From assembly GCF_027594145.1 (NCBI RefSeq), contig NZ_JAQFFK010000003.1:496001-560000 (forward strand): DNA of 64,000 nucleotides, read 5' to 3'. Position 1 is the first letter of the stretch, and the number at the start of each line of letters is the position of its first letter. The translations under genes and the position numbers were made by a program. The DNA comes from Methanococcoides alaskense (GTDB lineage Archaea; Halobacteriota; Methanosarcinia; Methanosarcinales; Methanosarcinaceae). Below are positions 16,542-25,647 of this stretch, piece by piece. The notes beneath the pieces were generated by a model. It was not told the DNA's origin and made no database searches. It saw only the letters and a list, made by a program, of their open reading frames with translations.

Positions 16542-17962
16542 TCTGTTATTGCAACATCCATATCATTTCTGGTAATGTGCAGGAAAGTGATAGCTCCGGG
16601 CCTTCCATCGTAATTGATCGTTATTTTTGATGTCTCATAATCCACAGGGTCTTGCTTCCCACCATCAATATCGAATATGACCGCTCCATCCTTTGTGATC
16701 AGTTTCATGTAATGTTGTGTCAGGTCGTTCATCGAGAATGAAACATTACCACTATTTATCTCAACATCAGGAAGTTCACTTATGGGTCCGGAAGGACCCC
16801 ATGAAAAGTCAGGGGTAGCACCATTTGTGCCAGGAACATATCTCATCATGAATGTAGGGTCCAGGTAATCTACAGTGGCATATTGGTCTGCCTTAGTACT
16901 GCTTACCGGGTAAACGTCCACTCCTTCCCATTCTTCAATATAGTCAGCTCCAGCTGCTGTATCCTTATAAGTTACATGGACTTGAAGCTGATTTGCACCA
17001 CCTTTTTTTGCAAGGTTGTATGTGAGTGTCCTTGTACCGGATATTGCTCCTATCTCATATTTTGCAGGATTCAATCCATTATTATTGGAATTCTCTGCTT
17101 CAAGATAAAAGGAAAAATCATATACTGGCAATGGGTTTGATTCATTCACTGCACCGACCTTTAGCATGTTGGTAAGTGTCGATGTTCCCATTGGGGGCAT
17201 GACATCGAGTTCGATGATCGCAGTCGTGTTCTCATGGTCGAGAGTTGCAGTTGTGTAGATCATTGTATCAGCATAATCTGCCCAGGCGTCATAATACTGG
17301 CTCTTGATGTAGATATATACTTTATCTGAATTAATGGGATTTTTCCTTGAAGGTGATATTGAGGTGTTAGGAAATAGTATGGAAGGTTTATTGTCCGATG
17401 AAACTGCAATACTGATGTCGCCGTTGCCGGATGATGATGATCTGCCAGTGATGGACATTATTGGAAGGGTGAGTGTTTCTCCGTTGTAATGGAATTCTGG
17501 TGGTGAGATCATAACTGATCCTCCGCGACCTTCATGTTTAGACCATACTCCTCCACCTTCATATGCTATCTTTTGGTTATCTTTTGTATATTCTATTGTA
17601 CCAAAAGAGCAGTTAAAATCCTCTGATGCGCCGGGGTTAGTTAGATTGGTAATGACAATTCGAATGTTGCTTTTATCATCCACAGTATCATCGTTCACGT
17701 TAATACTTCCACCTATGAGTGAAACTGATGTTGTCTGAAGGGGTGACTCCCCAAGGGCAACTTTACTGGTACGAGAGTCCAGGATCGTGAAACCCTGTTC
17801 TATTTTCTGTGCCTGTGCATCATCCTGTAGGTCAGAGATCATAGGTACACTGTAAACAAGCATTGCACTTATTGAAACGATGGTGAGTGCGAACATAAGC
17901 AGTACTCCGATAACGTCTGATGCAGCAAAGTTGCATTCATGTATCTTACAGTTCTTCTCCAT
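16538..17962 (-). CDS. Large pilin-like surface protein (DUF7289-type)
   Basis: 474 residues. After a short Cys-containing N-terminus, one hydrophobic helix (about 18-40) precedes a long beta-rich, Ser/Thr/Asn-rich exterior domain. The helix position fits a type IV pilin-like class III signal. The pattern GVWSKHEG...PPEFHYNGETLTLP and QYYDAWADY recurs in the next gene upstream, so they are paralogues. The TGA stop at 16538-16540 lies in the transposon end, so the native C-terminus is probably lost or altered. Last gene of the operon. Confidence 0.7.
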   Translation of the reverse strand: MEKNCKIHECNFAASDVIGVLLMFALTIVSISAMLVYSVPMISDLQDDAQAQKIEQGFTILDSRTSKVALGESPLQTTSVSLIGGSINVNDDTVDDKSNIRIVITNLTNPGASEDFNCSFGTIEYTKDNQKIAYEGGGVWSKHEGRGGSVMISPPEFHYNGETLTLPIMSITGRSSSSGNGDISIAVSSDNKPSILFPNTSISPSRKNPINSDKVYIYIKSQYYDAWADYADTMIYTTATLDHENTTAIIELDVMPPMGTSTLTNMLKVGAVNESNPLPVYDFSFYLEAENSNNNGLNPAKYEIGAISGTRTLTYNLAKKGGANQLQVHVTYKDTAAGADYIEEWEGVDVYPVSSTKADQYATVDYLDPTFMMRYVPGTNGATPDFSWGPSGPISELPDVEINSGNVSFSMNDLTQHYMKLITKDGAVIFDIDGGKQDPVDYETSKITINYDGRPGAITFLHITRNDMDVAITE

Positions 17963-17974
17963 CCTTTCTCCTCC

Positions 17975-18757
17975 TTATTCGATTCTGACACTCAGGGGTG
18001 AATACAGAATATAGACATCAGTGTTCTCCAAATAATCATCTTTTCGTACTTGGATAGTATTGTTGTTCTCATCCCTGCTAATAATTTTCATTCCAAAAGT
18101 ATTATTCAGATATTTTTCCCATCCATCGTAGTACTGGCTCATTATGGTGATATTCACTGCGGAAACATTTGTGTACTTATATACTGAAGATTCTCCACCA
18201 TCCGCAACTGCACGCACAAGTCCCTCTCCGGCATGACCGCTAACTCCGGAGATCGTACTGGAAGGTATGAACAGCGTGTTATCGGAGAACACAAATTCTG
18301 GTTCTTTTACTATCACAGTTGCTCCGTTTTCATATTTGGCCCAGACTCCTGTATTCTCATAGGAAATAAGAGTCCCCTCATACTCATTCTGTATTTCCCT
18401 TGTTTGATGCTGAAATGACTGTGATTCGATTGCAGGGGGCAGGAGCGATGAGTTCCATGTTTGAACGGTTATGTTGATGACACTATCTCCGGTAACCCAT
18501 ATTCCCCCTCCATACATTTTCAGTTCTACTGATTGGGAAGGCGCATTGCCAAAAACGACTTTGTTCATGTTCTCTGAAAGAACGATGTAGCTTTGTTTTA
18601 TGTTCTCTGTGTGACCATTCTCTTGCATGTTCTGAAGAAGTGGATATCCTGAGGTTCCAATTAGGGATATTGCAATGAACATTATGCCGAGTATGAACAC
18701 TACGTCGATGACCTCTGACACTGCATTTTCTGAATTGGACAGCCTTTTTGGTATCAT
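17975..18757 (-). CDS. Pilin-like surface protein (DUF7289-type), paralogue
   Basis: 260 residues. The N-terminus NAVSEVIDVVFILGIMFIAI is typical of archaeal pilin-like precursors with a polar head and one helix. The exterior domain shares GVWAKYENG, EPEFVFSDNTLFIP and QYYDGWEKY with the following larger gene. It lacks that gene's C-terminal ~200 residues. It is transcribed 12 bases ahead of it. It is likely a surface subunit or minor pilin. The DUF name is recalled from haloarchaeal families. Confidence 0.7.
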   Translation of the reverse strand: MIPKRLSNSENAVSEVIDVVFILGIMFIAISLIGTSGYPLLQNMQENGHTENIKQSYIVLSENMNKVVFGNAPSQSVELKMYGGGIWVTGDSVINITVQTWNSSLLPPAIESQSFQHQTREIQNEYEGTLISYENTGVWAKYENGATVIVKEPEFVFSDNTLFIPSSTISGVSGHAGEGLVRAVADGGESSVYKYTNVSAVNITIMSQYYDGWEKYLNNTFGMKIISRDENNNTIQVRKDDYLENTDVYILYSPLSVRIE

Positions 18758-18778
18758 TGTCTCAGTACCTTTTTTTCT

Positions 18779-19252
18779 TCAGTATATCTCGATCACATTC
18801 GAGGTGCTATTGTAAAGTAGGAAATGGTCGCCTGAAGCACTACTCAATGTTGTGGACATTATGTTAGTATTTTCAATGTCGAAAGCAACCTGTACTCTTG
18901 TTTCAGAACGTTCATTGGACTCGAATATGATCTCACGGGTCTGGTTCGAGAATTCAACATAATAATATTCATTTGCGATCTTTATTGGTACCATGAGTTC
19001 TGATCGATGCTCAACGATCTCTCCACCGCCGTTGTTTACGATACCTACCATTGTGTCGATCTTTGTAAGTTGAAGTGCGATATTGTTTCCATGTATCTCA
19101 AATTCTTCGCGCATGACTGTATGCTCTGCCTGGTCCATTAGGCCATATGAGGATTGCATGACAAGTATGAATGTAATAATTGTTATTACAAATGTAAGTA
19201 TGAATCCAACTGAAGTTGATACTGCTTTATTGTCTGTATATAACTGCTTCAT
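18779..19252 (-). CDS. Pilin-like protein (DUF7266-type)
   Basis: 157 residues. DNKAVSTSVGFILTFVITIITF is a pilin-like head with one long helix, followed by a compact beta domain with a GIVNNGGGEI turn. It probably serves as a minor pilin or membrane organiser in the same assembly as its neighbours. It lies in the middle of the operon, 21 bases before the next gene. No catalytic residues. Confidence 0.65.
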   Translation of the reverse strand: MKQLYTDNKAVSTSVGFILTFVITIITFILVMQSSYGLMDQAEHTVMREEFEIHGNNIALQLTKIDTMVGIVNNGGGEIVEHRSELMVPIKIANEYYYVEFSNQTREIIFESNERSETRVQVAFDIENTNIMSTTLSSASGDHFLLYNSTSNVIEIY

Positions 19253-19262
19253 TTTTCACACT

Positions 19263-20144
19263 TCAGGGTACGGTAATTGGAAGGGATACATTGATACTGT
19301 TCTTGCTTGAAGCGATGCTGATCGTTGTATTGATCACTTTATACCTTTCACGGGTAAAATCACGTCCATCGGCCAGAGTTCCGGTGATCGAATACAGACC
19401 CATGGCATTGCTTGAATTGAAATAATCGATCCTGTAGGTCTCACCTGTAGTTGATGTGGCAAAATGGAAAACTGGATCGTTATAAATTATGCTGAGGTTA
19501 ATACTGTTATTGGATGCCCCTATTGGGTATGTCTGATCGTCCACGGATACATTGATATTGCTACCATCATCGTACAGCTTCATTTTCCAGATCGGAACAC
19601 CGGATTGGTTTATGGCATGTATCTCAAAGGGATCCGAAGAGTTTGAAAGTTTGCTTGTATCCTCCATCTCTATTGTAAATTTGTTTGTCTGGTCAATGTT
19701 ATCTATGATCGTCCAGTTCGATCTTCCTGTAATCAATCCATTTTTTGTAAAGTATGCATCATTAAGGGTACCGTTTCCAAGGGATAATGAAAAACCTCGA
19801 TGAGCATAAAGGGTTGAGATCTCCTGGCTATAAGTTTCAAGATAATTGAAATAAACATCATTCTCAAATTGGTTGCCAGTTGTAGCGTTATAATAGGCAG
19901 CATTTGATGCGTCTTGCGTGATCTGGGCAATGTTCGATATCTCGAAATGGTTTATGTCGTTGCTTGATTCAGATGCCATATTGCTTGCATATATTATGTT
20001 GTTCAGCATCACTGTTGATATTACTATCATGAAACCTATTGCAAAGGCTGCAAGTAACAATATTTGGCCGGATTCATCGCAATGTTTCATCTTTTTCATC
20101 TCGTTTCGTTTTTCACATACGCCACATGGTGAGCTTAACATCAA
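19263..20144 (-). CDS. Pilin-like protein (DUF7261-type)
   Basis: About 278 residues if translation starts at the later ATG in the MKKMKHCDESGQ segment, which I favour because the longer form (start 20144) overlaps the previous gene by 32 bases. DESGQILLLAAFAIGFMIVI is the pilin-like head. The remainder is an Asn/Ser-rich beta domain with many possible N-glycosylation sites. It is co-directional with the whole operon. Surface-exposed role inferred. Confidence 0.65.
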   Translation of the reverse strand: MMLSSPCGVCEKRNEMKKMKHCDESGQILLLAAFAIGFMIVISTVMLNNIIYASNMASESSNDINHFEISNIAQITQDASNAAYYNATTGNQFENDVYFNYLETYSQEISTLYAHRGFSLSLGNGTLNDAYFTKNGLITGRSNWTIIDNIDQTNKFTIEMEDTSKLSNSSDPFEIHAINQSGVPIWKMKLYDDGSNINVSVDDQTYPIGASNNSINLSIIYNDPVFHFATSTTGETYRIDYFNSSNAMGLYSITGTLADGRDFTRERYKVINTTISIASSKNSINVSLPITVP

Positions 20145-20796
20145 TTATGTTATAGTAATCAGTTGAGCTGTCCATGTCAGATATGCCGGTATCTGATGCA
20201 AAGGTGACAGCATCTTCTATGTCTGTATTGGAGATCAGTACTTTTCTCGAAATTATCACTGCATTGTCGGACGGATCACCATTATAAATGAAAGGCATTG
20301 TCTGGCTTGATCCTGTTTCGGTATTGAAAGTGAACTCTATATTGTGTGCAATTCCATTTTCGATCACTACAAGTTCGAGCATTTCTTTTAAAGGACCTGT
20401 CAAAATATCACTGCTATTTGTTCTGGAACGATAATTTGTTGCAGTCCAAACGTATTCATCGCCATTCCAATCGATGATTTGATCTTTCAGGTATGAATTT
20501 GTTCCATACGCTGAGTGGTCAAGAACTGTTAACATGTCCTGCCCGATTGTGTGTATCTGTGATTCGATGTGGGCGTTTGCAGTGGAAGATGTAAGTGGAG
20601 TAAGGGCAGTTGCCTGCACAGCAAATACGAGTACTGCGATCATTATAGTGGCGGCCATGATAGCTTCAAGGGTATGCATTTGGCCTTGTTCATCTTCCTT
20701 TATGTCGGGACCTTTACTGTGTCTCACCTTACCACACCCGAACTGAAAGGATCGCATTTTCTCTTTTACTGGATCCGATATCTTCAAGAAGGACAA
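20113..20796 (-). CDS. Pilin-like protein (DUF7288-type)
   Basis: 227 residues. A charged cytoplasmic N-terminus precedes DEQGQMHTLEAIMAATIMIA, where the GQ-helix junction resembles a prepilin cleavage site. One membrane helix and a beta-rich domain follow. It overlaps both neighbours (68 bases with the gene before it), so the true start may be a later in-frame codon. It belongs with the adjacent DUF7261/DUF7287-type genes. Confidence 0.65.
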   Translation of the reverse strand: MSFLKISDPVKEKMRSFQFGCGKVRHSKGPDIKEDEQGQMHTLEAIMAATIMIAVLVFAVQATALTPLTSSTANAHIESQIHTIGQDMLTVLDHSAYGTNSYLKDQIIDWNGDEYVWTATNYRSRTNSSDILTGPLKEMLELVVIENGIAHNIEFTFNTETGSSQTMPFIYNGDPSDNAVIISRKVLISNTDIEDAVTFASDTGISDMDSSTDYYNIIDVKLTMWRM

Positions 20797-21289
20797 CTCT
20801 TTTGGTCTGTCCTATATTTCCGGTAGTTGGTAATGGTTTGCCAGCAATGTACATCAGAGATGTGCTATTAGCCATGGTTATGTTGAGCTCATAGCTTTGG
20901 AACCCTCCTCTTAATCCCAGATCTGATACTGTATCTTCATAATCATATGTTAAAGAATAGAATAATGTATCAGTATTGTTCTGGTCTACGAGATTCGGGG
21001 TGTTGATATCTCCGGAAGCTAATTCTATTTCTGTTATCGACGTTGCAACGCGATCTGCTACGAGTGTGACTTCATCTGAATCTGATTGGAAGGGGGTGAA
21101 AAGACCAGAGGTGTATTGGAAAACAAAAAAGACAGCAAACAGGAATATGGTAATTGCTATCAGATAATCAATAGTTATCTGAGCCCTGTCTGTTCTCAGG
21201 TGTTTATTACCTGATCGTTTGAATGGTCTTTCATTTATCCGGTCTGTGTGTTCAATACGATCTCCGGTAATCGGTTGATCATATCCCAT
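20729..21289 (-). CDS. Pilin-like protein (DUF7287-type)
   Basis: 186 residues. A basic leader precedes DRAQITIDYLIAITIFLFAV, a single pilin-like helix, then an exterior domain of about 125 residues. It overlaps the ArlD-like gene by 11 bases, which implies translational coupling. The start may be one of the later methionine-equivalent codons. Surface subunit by context. Confidence 0.65.
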   Translation of the reverse strand: MGYDQPITGDRIEHTDRINERPFKRSGNKHLRTDRAQITIDYLIAITIFLFAVFFVFQYTSGLFTPFQSDSDEVTLVADRVATSITEIELASGDINTPNLVDQNNTDTLFYSLTYDYEDTVSDLGLRGGFQSYELNITMANSTSLMYIAGKPLPTTGNIGQTKRVVLLEDIGSSKRENAILSVRVW

Positions 21290-23219
21290 ATATCTCTGTA
21301 CCTTTTATCACTTTTTTGATGTCCTTATCTATAATAGAGAGCCTGTTCTTATCTACCTTAAGACCTACAAGCTGTTCAATGAACCATATGGATCTCACAT
21401 GGTCATCAGGGGCGAGTTTCCAATCGGATTTTTCAATATAGTAATCGATCCCTTCTGCATACCTGAGAAGTTCAATTCGTATATCTTCGTTTATCCATCC
21501 CAGCTCTTCATAGTAGGAAAGAAGGTCTGAAAGGTGATTACATCCCACGAGTTCCATAAGGAATTCCAGCCATTCCATACATAGTTTCATATTTGTGGAA
21601 TTTTTAATAATGTTGTTCAGCTGAACATTTGCGCCGTTACCTTTGTAGCTTCTGGCTCCGATCGCTTTTAATTCATTTTCTACATAATCAGTTAGTTCTT
21701 CCAGCTGATCTTTTAAAAGTTCATTCTGTTCATCGGTATCAGTTTTGAACTCTTTGTTTGTATTGTGTGCCTTTTCTAAGCCCTTGATAAGGTCAGAAGC
21801 CACGTTTCTTAACTCTTGCACACTTTTTTGGGATTCACTTTGTATCTGGGTAAGTGATGTTAGGGACTCTTCCATTTTGTCGATGCGGTCGTTCGTTGCA
21901 AATATTTCTGCAGATCTTGAATTACCGAATTCTGTTATTTTCTGTATCTGGGAGAGTATTACTGTATGTGAGCTTGTAAGTTCGGCAATGTTCTCTTCAA
22001 TGGAGGAAAGTCCGGTCTTAAGTTCGCTATTATCAGCGTGAATATTTTGCAGAGTATCTTCCAGTTCACTCAATCGTTCTTCGATCATGTTGATGTGACC
22101 TGTTGATCTATCGATCTTGACATCAATACTGGAATTTGTACCTTCACTCTCATTTTGGATGATGTTTAGTGATCTTTTCAGTTCCTCAATAGTTCCGGCA
22201 AGTTCATCGATGTTAGTAATAATATTCTCTTGAGAATGCCTTGAGTCAGCGAGTTCATTTTTCATTTCCTTCATTTCTTCTGAAGAAACATCGAGGACTG
22301 GACTTTCCATCATATCAATGGGCATTTCGAACTCATCAAGTTTTATGTTTGGATTTGTAGTGTTGTTCTCTACTGGCACTACTGTCCTTATATCTTCCAA
22401 AGGGAAATTTTCAGTGGTGGTGATTGGATGTTCGATCCTGTTCCCAGGATCTATGGTCCTATGACCTTCTTCCGAGAATGGGCTATGTGTTTCCTCTCCA
22501 TTTACATTTTCAGGTGTAATTGGCTTTAGTTCTTCCATTCTGTCTATCAATTTTCTCTTTTGAGTGATCCTTTTCAATGTATTCGTTATTGAAAATAAGA
22601 ATCCCTTCCCTTTTTTGTCGGGCATAGGGTTTGATGGTCCTTGAGTAGATCTATCACCAAAAGAAGAATTGTTATGGGTAATGTTATTTGAAGGATTTGT
22701 CTTTTCAGACATATGGGAATGCTTTTCTATCCCGATGTGTTCGCTGGGATTGAATGGCGCTGTATCATTGCCTGGTATATCTGGTTCGAATAGTGGCAAA
22801 GGTGCTTTTTTTGCTTCGTTTTCGGTTGTTGATATTCTGTTGGAAATGTCCACTCTTTCATGGTTTTCCTCTGTGGGTTTGATCTCATCAACGACCGCTA
22901 TGTTCGATACATTCTGTTCTATCGTATCGATGTGGACATCATCATTTTCAAAGGATGTGATGGCGGTTATATTATCATCTTCATCGGTGGGATTTGATGT
23001 CATCTTTGGAAGAAATGCCGGATGTACGGTTACATCCGGACCATTTCTTTCTCCAGAGGGTGTGACGGCATTTACAAAAATATCTGGAACATCTTCAGCC
23101 TTTTCATCAATAGATATATCCTTCTTCCTTTCTGATTCCCAAGGTAGGCCAGACTCAGATGAATGCTCATTAGAGGAATTTACATTTCCTTTTTTATTTT
23201 CCCATGGTAGTTCACTCAT
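21279..23219 (-). CDS. Coiled-coil protein with C-terminal ArlD/E (FlaD/E) domain
   Basis: 646 residues with no membrane segment. It starts with two SELPWE/SGLPWE-like repeats, then a long disordered acidic region (to about 300) and a coiled coil (about 310-520). The C-terminal ~110 residues match the archaellum D/E domain (MEWLEFLMELVG, YYEELGWI, LLRYAEGI). ArlD/E proteins form part of the cytosolic ring around the archaellum motor. Here the domain heads an operon of pilin-like genes, suggesting a scaffold for a related surface machine. No ArlH, I or J is adjacent. Confidence 0.75.
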   Translation of the reverse strand: MSELPWENKKGNVNSSNEHSSESGLPWESERKKDISIDEKAEDVPDIFVNAVTPSGERNGPDVTVHPAFLPKMTSNPTDEDDNITAITSFENDDVHIDTIEQNVSNIAVVDEIKPTEENHERVDISNRISTTENEAKKAPLPLFEPDIPGNDTAPFNPSEHIGIEKHSHMSEKTNPSNNITHNNSSFGDRSTQGPSNPMPDKKGKGFLFSITNTLKRITQKRKLIDRMEELKPITPENVNGEETHSPFSEEGHRTIDPGNRIEHPITTTENFPLEDIRTVVPVENNTTNPNIKLDEFEMPIDMMESPVLDVSSEEMKEMKNELADSRHSQENIITNIDELAGTIEELKRSLNIIQNESEGTNSSIDVKIDRSTGHINMIEERLSELEDTLQNIHADNSELKTGLSSIEENIAELTSSHTVILSQIQKITEFGNSRSAEIFATNDRIDKMEESLTSLTQIQSESQKSVQELRNVASDLIKGLEKAHNTNKEFKTDTDEQNELLKDQLEELTDYVENELKAIGARSYKGNGANVQLNNIIKNSTNMKLCMEWLEFLMELVGCNHLSDLLSYYEELGWINEDIRIELLRYAEGIDYYIEKSDWKLAPDDHVRSIWFIEQLVGLKVDKNRLSIIDKDIKKVIKGTEIYGI

Positions 23220-23261
23220 TGTGGATCAACCTTTGAGTTCGATGAATTTATTATTTGGGAG

Positions 23262-23278
23262 ATTATATCATATATGAT
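23262..23278 (-). promoter_or_regulatory. Promoter and palindrome for the pilin operon
   Basis: ATCATATATGAT (23267-23278) is a perfect 12-bp palindrome with TATA character, 48 bases before the first ATG of the operon on the minus strand. It may be both the TATA box and an operator half-site pair. Confidence 0.45.
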
Positions 23279-23432
23279 TTAAAAAATATTTTACTCCACA
23301 GATCGAAGATATTACCATATTTCATATATTATAGGTATTATATTTATTTAAGTATTACTGATATAATTTCAGTTTTTCCTTACGTAAATACATTTGCCCG
23401 ATATAAGATCTGGAGAAACAGGAAAGATCTTC

Positions 23433-23612
23433 TTATGGTAAGAAGTTGATGTGGGATTTTACTTTTAAGTAAATAATAAGATAGCCTAAGATCAACATAC
23501 CAAGTGAAACTAACCACGCCCATCTTAATATGCGTGCTAGATTTTCAGGTCGAGTTAATAAAGAAAAAGCTCTGTCGACCAGGTTTGGCCGATCAGATGA
23601 GTTTTGTTGCAT
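23433..23612 (-). CDS. ahaG: A-type ATP synthase operon protein AhaG (59 residues)
   Basis: A 59-residue frame starts ATG 23612, nine bases after the ahaD stop, and ends TAA 23433. It encodes a polar head (MQQNSSDRPN), a RPENLARILRWAW helix and one membrane segment (LVSLGMLILGYLIIYL). Position, size and topology match AhaG, the last and poorly understood gene of the Methanosarcina aha operon. A weak AAGG site precedes the ATG. Sequence identity could not be tested. Confidence 0.7.
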   Translation of the reverse strand: MQQNSSDRPNLVDRAFSLLTRPENLARILRWAWLVSLGMLILGYLIIYLKVKSHINFLP

Positions 23613-23621
23613 GAGAAAGCC

Positions 23622-24242
23622 TTATGCTTTTTTGATTCTCTTCAAGCGGAATGTATTTTCTCTTTCCATTTCTTCAAGACGCAGACGAATGAATACCATT
23701 GCTTCTGTGAGTTCAGGTATGACCTTGAACTCAAGAGCATTGACACGCCTCTTTGTCTTTTCGATGTCATCAAGAAGCTTCTTCATAGTTGTTTCGATCT
23801 CTGCTGCCAGAATTATCTTTTCAACCAGTTCTTCATATGAATCGACAGCTTCGTCAATGTAAGAGCTTGTTCCGAGAAGTCCGTATCCACGCTTGTTTAT
23901 GGGTTTACGCACACTTGAGGATTCGATCTTCGGCACTACTACGCCCATGATATTGTGGCTTTCGAGCACGATCTGTGGTGCATCCTTCATTGCAAATGCA
24001 GTGGATTTTACAGTTATTCTGCCTTCCACTGCTTCTGCGATACCGATCTTCACATTGGCCTTTTCATAGGCAGCATCCAACTCGGAGCGAACATCCTTTG
24101 CTTTGCCAAGAATTTCAAAGAACTCAAGGATAAGACCATCCCTTTTCATTTTAAGCAGCTTGTGACCGCCTTCTGAAAGTTTGATCTTTTTCTTCAGCTC
24201 AATGAGTTCTGAACGAGTCGGTTTTACTTCTTTTGCGCCCAT
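23622..24242 (-). CDS. ahaD: A-type ATP synthase subunit D
   Basis: 206 residues, nearly all helical: the central-stalk rotor subunit that forms a coiled coil inside the A3B3 head. The starting pattern KEVKPTRSELIELKKKIKLS and the GYGLLGTSSYIDEAVDSYEEL segment are typical. GAGGGA precedes the ATG. It follows ahaB by 20 bases. Confidence 0.92.
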   Translation of the reverse strand: MGAKEVKPTRSELIELKKKIKLSEGGHKLLKMKRDGLILEFFEILGKAKDVRSELDAAYEKANVKIGIAEAVEGRITVKSTAFAMKDAPQIVLESHNIMGVVVPKIESSSVRKPINKRGYGLLGTSSYIDEAVDSYEELVEKIILAAEIETTMKKLLDDIEKTKRRVNALEFKVIPELTEAMVFIRLRLEEMERENTFRLKRIKKA

Positions 24243-24262
24243 TGTGATCCCTCAATACTGAT

Positions 24263-25645
24263 TCACTCGCTTTTCTGGTGGGCAGGGTGGTACTTGTCAA
24301 GGTACTTGTTATCGATCCTGGTAAGCTGTGCTTCAGGCAGCTCTGCAAGGATCTCCCATGCGATTCTTAGTGTATCGTCGATGGTACGGTCCTCGTCTCT
24401 GCTCTGGCGTACAAACCTGTCTTCGAACAAGTCCGCAAACTCCAACAACATCCTGTCTCTTTCGGACAGTGCTTCTTTACCAACGATAGCAACAAGTCCA
24501 CGAAGGTCACGGCCTTCTGCGTATGCTGCATACATCTGGTCAGACACTGCCTTGTGATCGTCCCTTGTCTTCCCTTCTCCGATACCGGAGTTCATAAGAC
24601 GTGAGAGTGATGGCAATACATTGATCGGTGGGTAGATACCCTTCCTGTGAAGTTCACGGGAAACCACGATCTGTCCTTCGGTGATGTAACCGGAAAGATC
24701 AGGGATCGGGTGGGTGATATCGTCACCAGGCATGGTAAGGATGGAGAACTGAGTAACAGATCCCTTAATTCCTTTGATAACTCCTGCCCTTTCATACAGT
24801 GATGCAAGGTCAGTGTACATGTAACCTGGGTAACCACGTCTACCTGGAACCTCTTCTCTTGCTGCACCCATCTGACGTAGTGCTTCACAGTAGTTTGTGA
24901 TATCTGTCAGAATAACGAGTACGTGCATATCATGTTCGTATGCAAGGTATTCTGCAGCTGTAAGGGCCATCCTAGGTGTAACGATACGCTCGACAGCAGG
25001 GTCATCTGCAAGGTTCAGGAAAACAACAGCTCTCTCAAGAGCACCGGTCTTCTCGAAATCTTCCATGAAATACTGTGCTTCTTCGTTGGTGATGCCCATT
25101 GCAGCGAAAACTACCGCAAAAGGCTCATCGCTGCCAGGAACTTTAGCCTGTCTTGCGATCTGAAGTGCGATCTCGTTATGTGGGAGACCAGATCCGGAGA
25201 AGATAGGAAGCTTCTGTCCTCTTACAAGGGTATTTGTACCGTCAATGGTGGAGATACCTGTCTGAATGAAATCTTCTGGTGGCATTCTGGAATATGGGTT
25301 CATTGATGCACCATTGATATCTACTCTCTTGTCAGGTATGATTCTTGGTCCACCATCCAGTGGTTCACCAGCCCCTGAAAGGATCCTACCAAGCATGTCC
25401 TTTGATACAGGGAGCTTGATGGTCTCGCCACTGAATACTACACCGGATTCTTCGTTGAGTCCTACTGTACCTTCGAAGACCTGCACGACTACCATATCTG
25501 CAGAGGTATCGAGTACCTGTCCTCTCTTGGTGGTTCCATCAGGAAGGTTGATCTGAACAAGTTCACCATATCCTACAGGTTCGGTCTTCTCAAGGAAAAT
25601 AAGTGGTCCGGAGACCTCTACGATCGTTTTGTATTCTTTGGTCAT
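24263..25645 (-). CDS. ahaB: A-type ATP synthase subunit B
   Basis: 460 residues, the non-catalytic nucleotide-binding subunit of the head. The N-terminal barrel, the [11 protein letters not shown] region where the catalytic subunit has its P-loop, and the long central domain are complete. It starts two bases after the ahaA stop (TGA AC ATG), so translation is probably coupled. The length is normal for the family. Confidence 0.95.
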   Translation of the reverse strand: MTKEYKTIVEVSGPLIFLEKTEPVGYGELVQINLPDGTTKRGQVLDTSADMVVVQVFEGTVGLNEESGVVFSGETIKLPVSKDMLGRILSGAGEPLDGGPRIIPDKRVDINGASMNPYSRMPPEDFIQTGISTIDGTNTLVRGQKLPIFSGSGLPHNEIALQIARQAKVPGSDEPFAVVFAAMGITNEEAQYFMEDFEKTGALERAVVFLNLADDPAVERIVTPRMALTAAEYLAYEHDMHVLVILTDITNYCEALRQMGAAREEVPGRRGYPGYMYTDLASLYERAGVIKGIKGSVTQFSILTMPGDDITHPIPDLSGYITEGQIVVSRELHRKGIYPPINVLPSLSRLMNSGIGEGKTRDDHKAVSDQMYAAYAEGRDLRGLVAIVGKEALSERDRMLLEFADLFEDRFVRQSRDEDRTIDDTLRIAWEILAELPEAQLTRIDNKYLDKYHPAHQKSE

Positions 25646-25647
25646 GT

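Noticed and set aside
22669..23277. 202-codon plus-strand frame opposite the ArlD-like gene
   Set aside because: It mirrors the low-complexity acidic region on the other strand. Ser/Phe-rich with no start signal.
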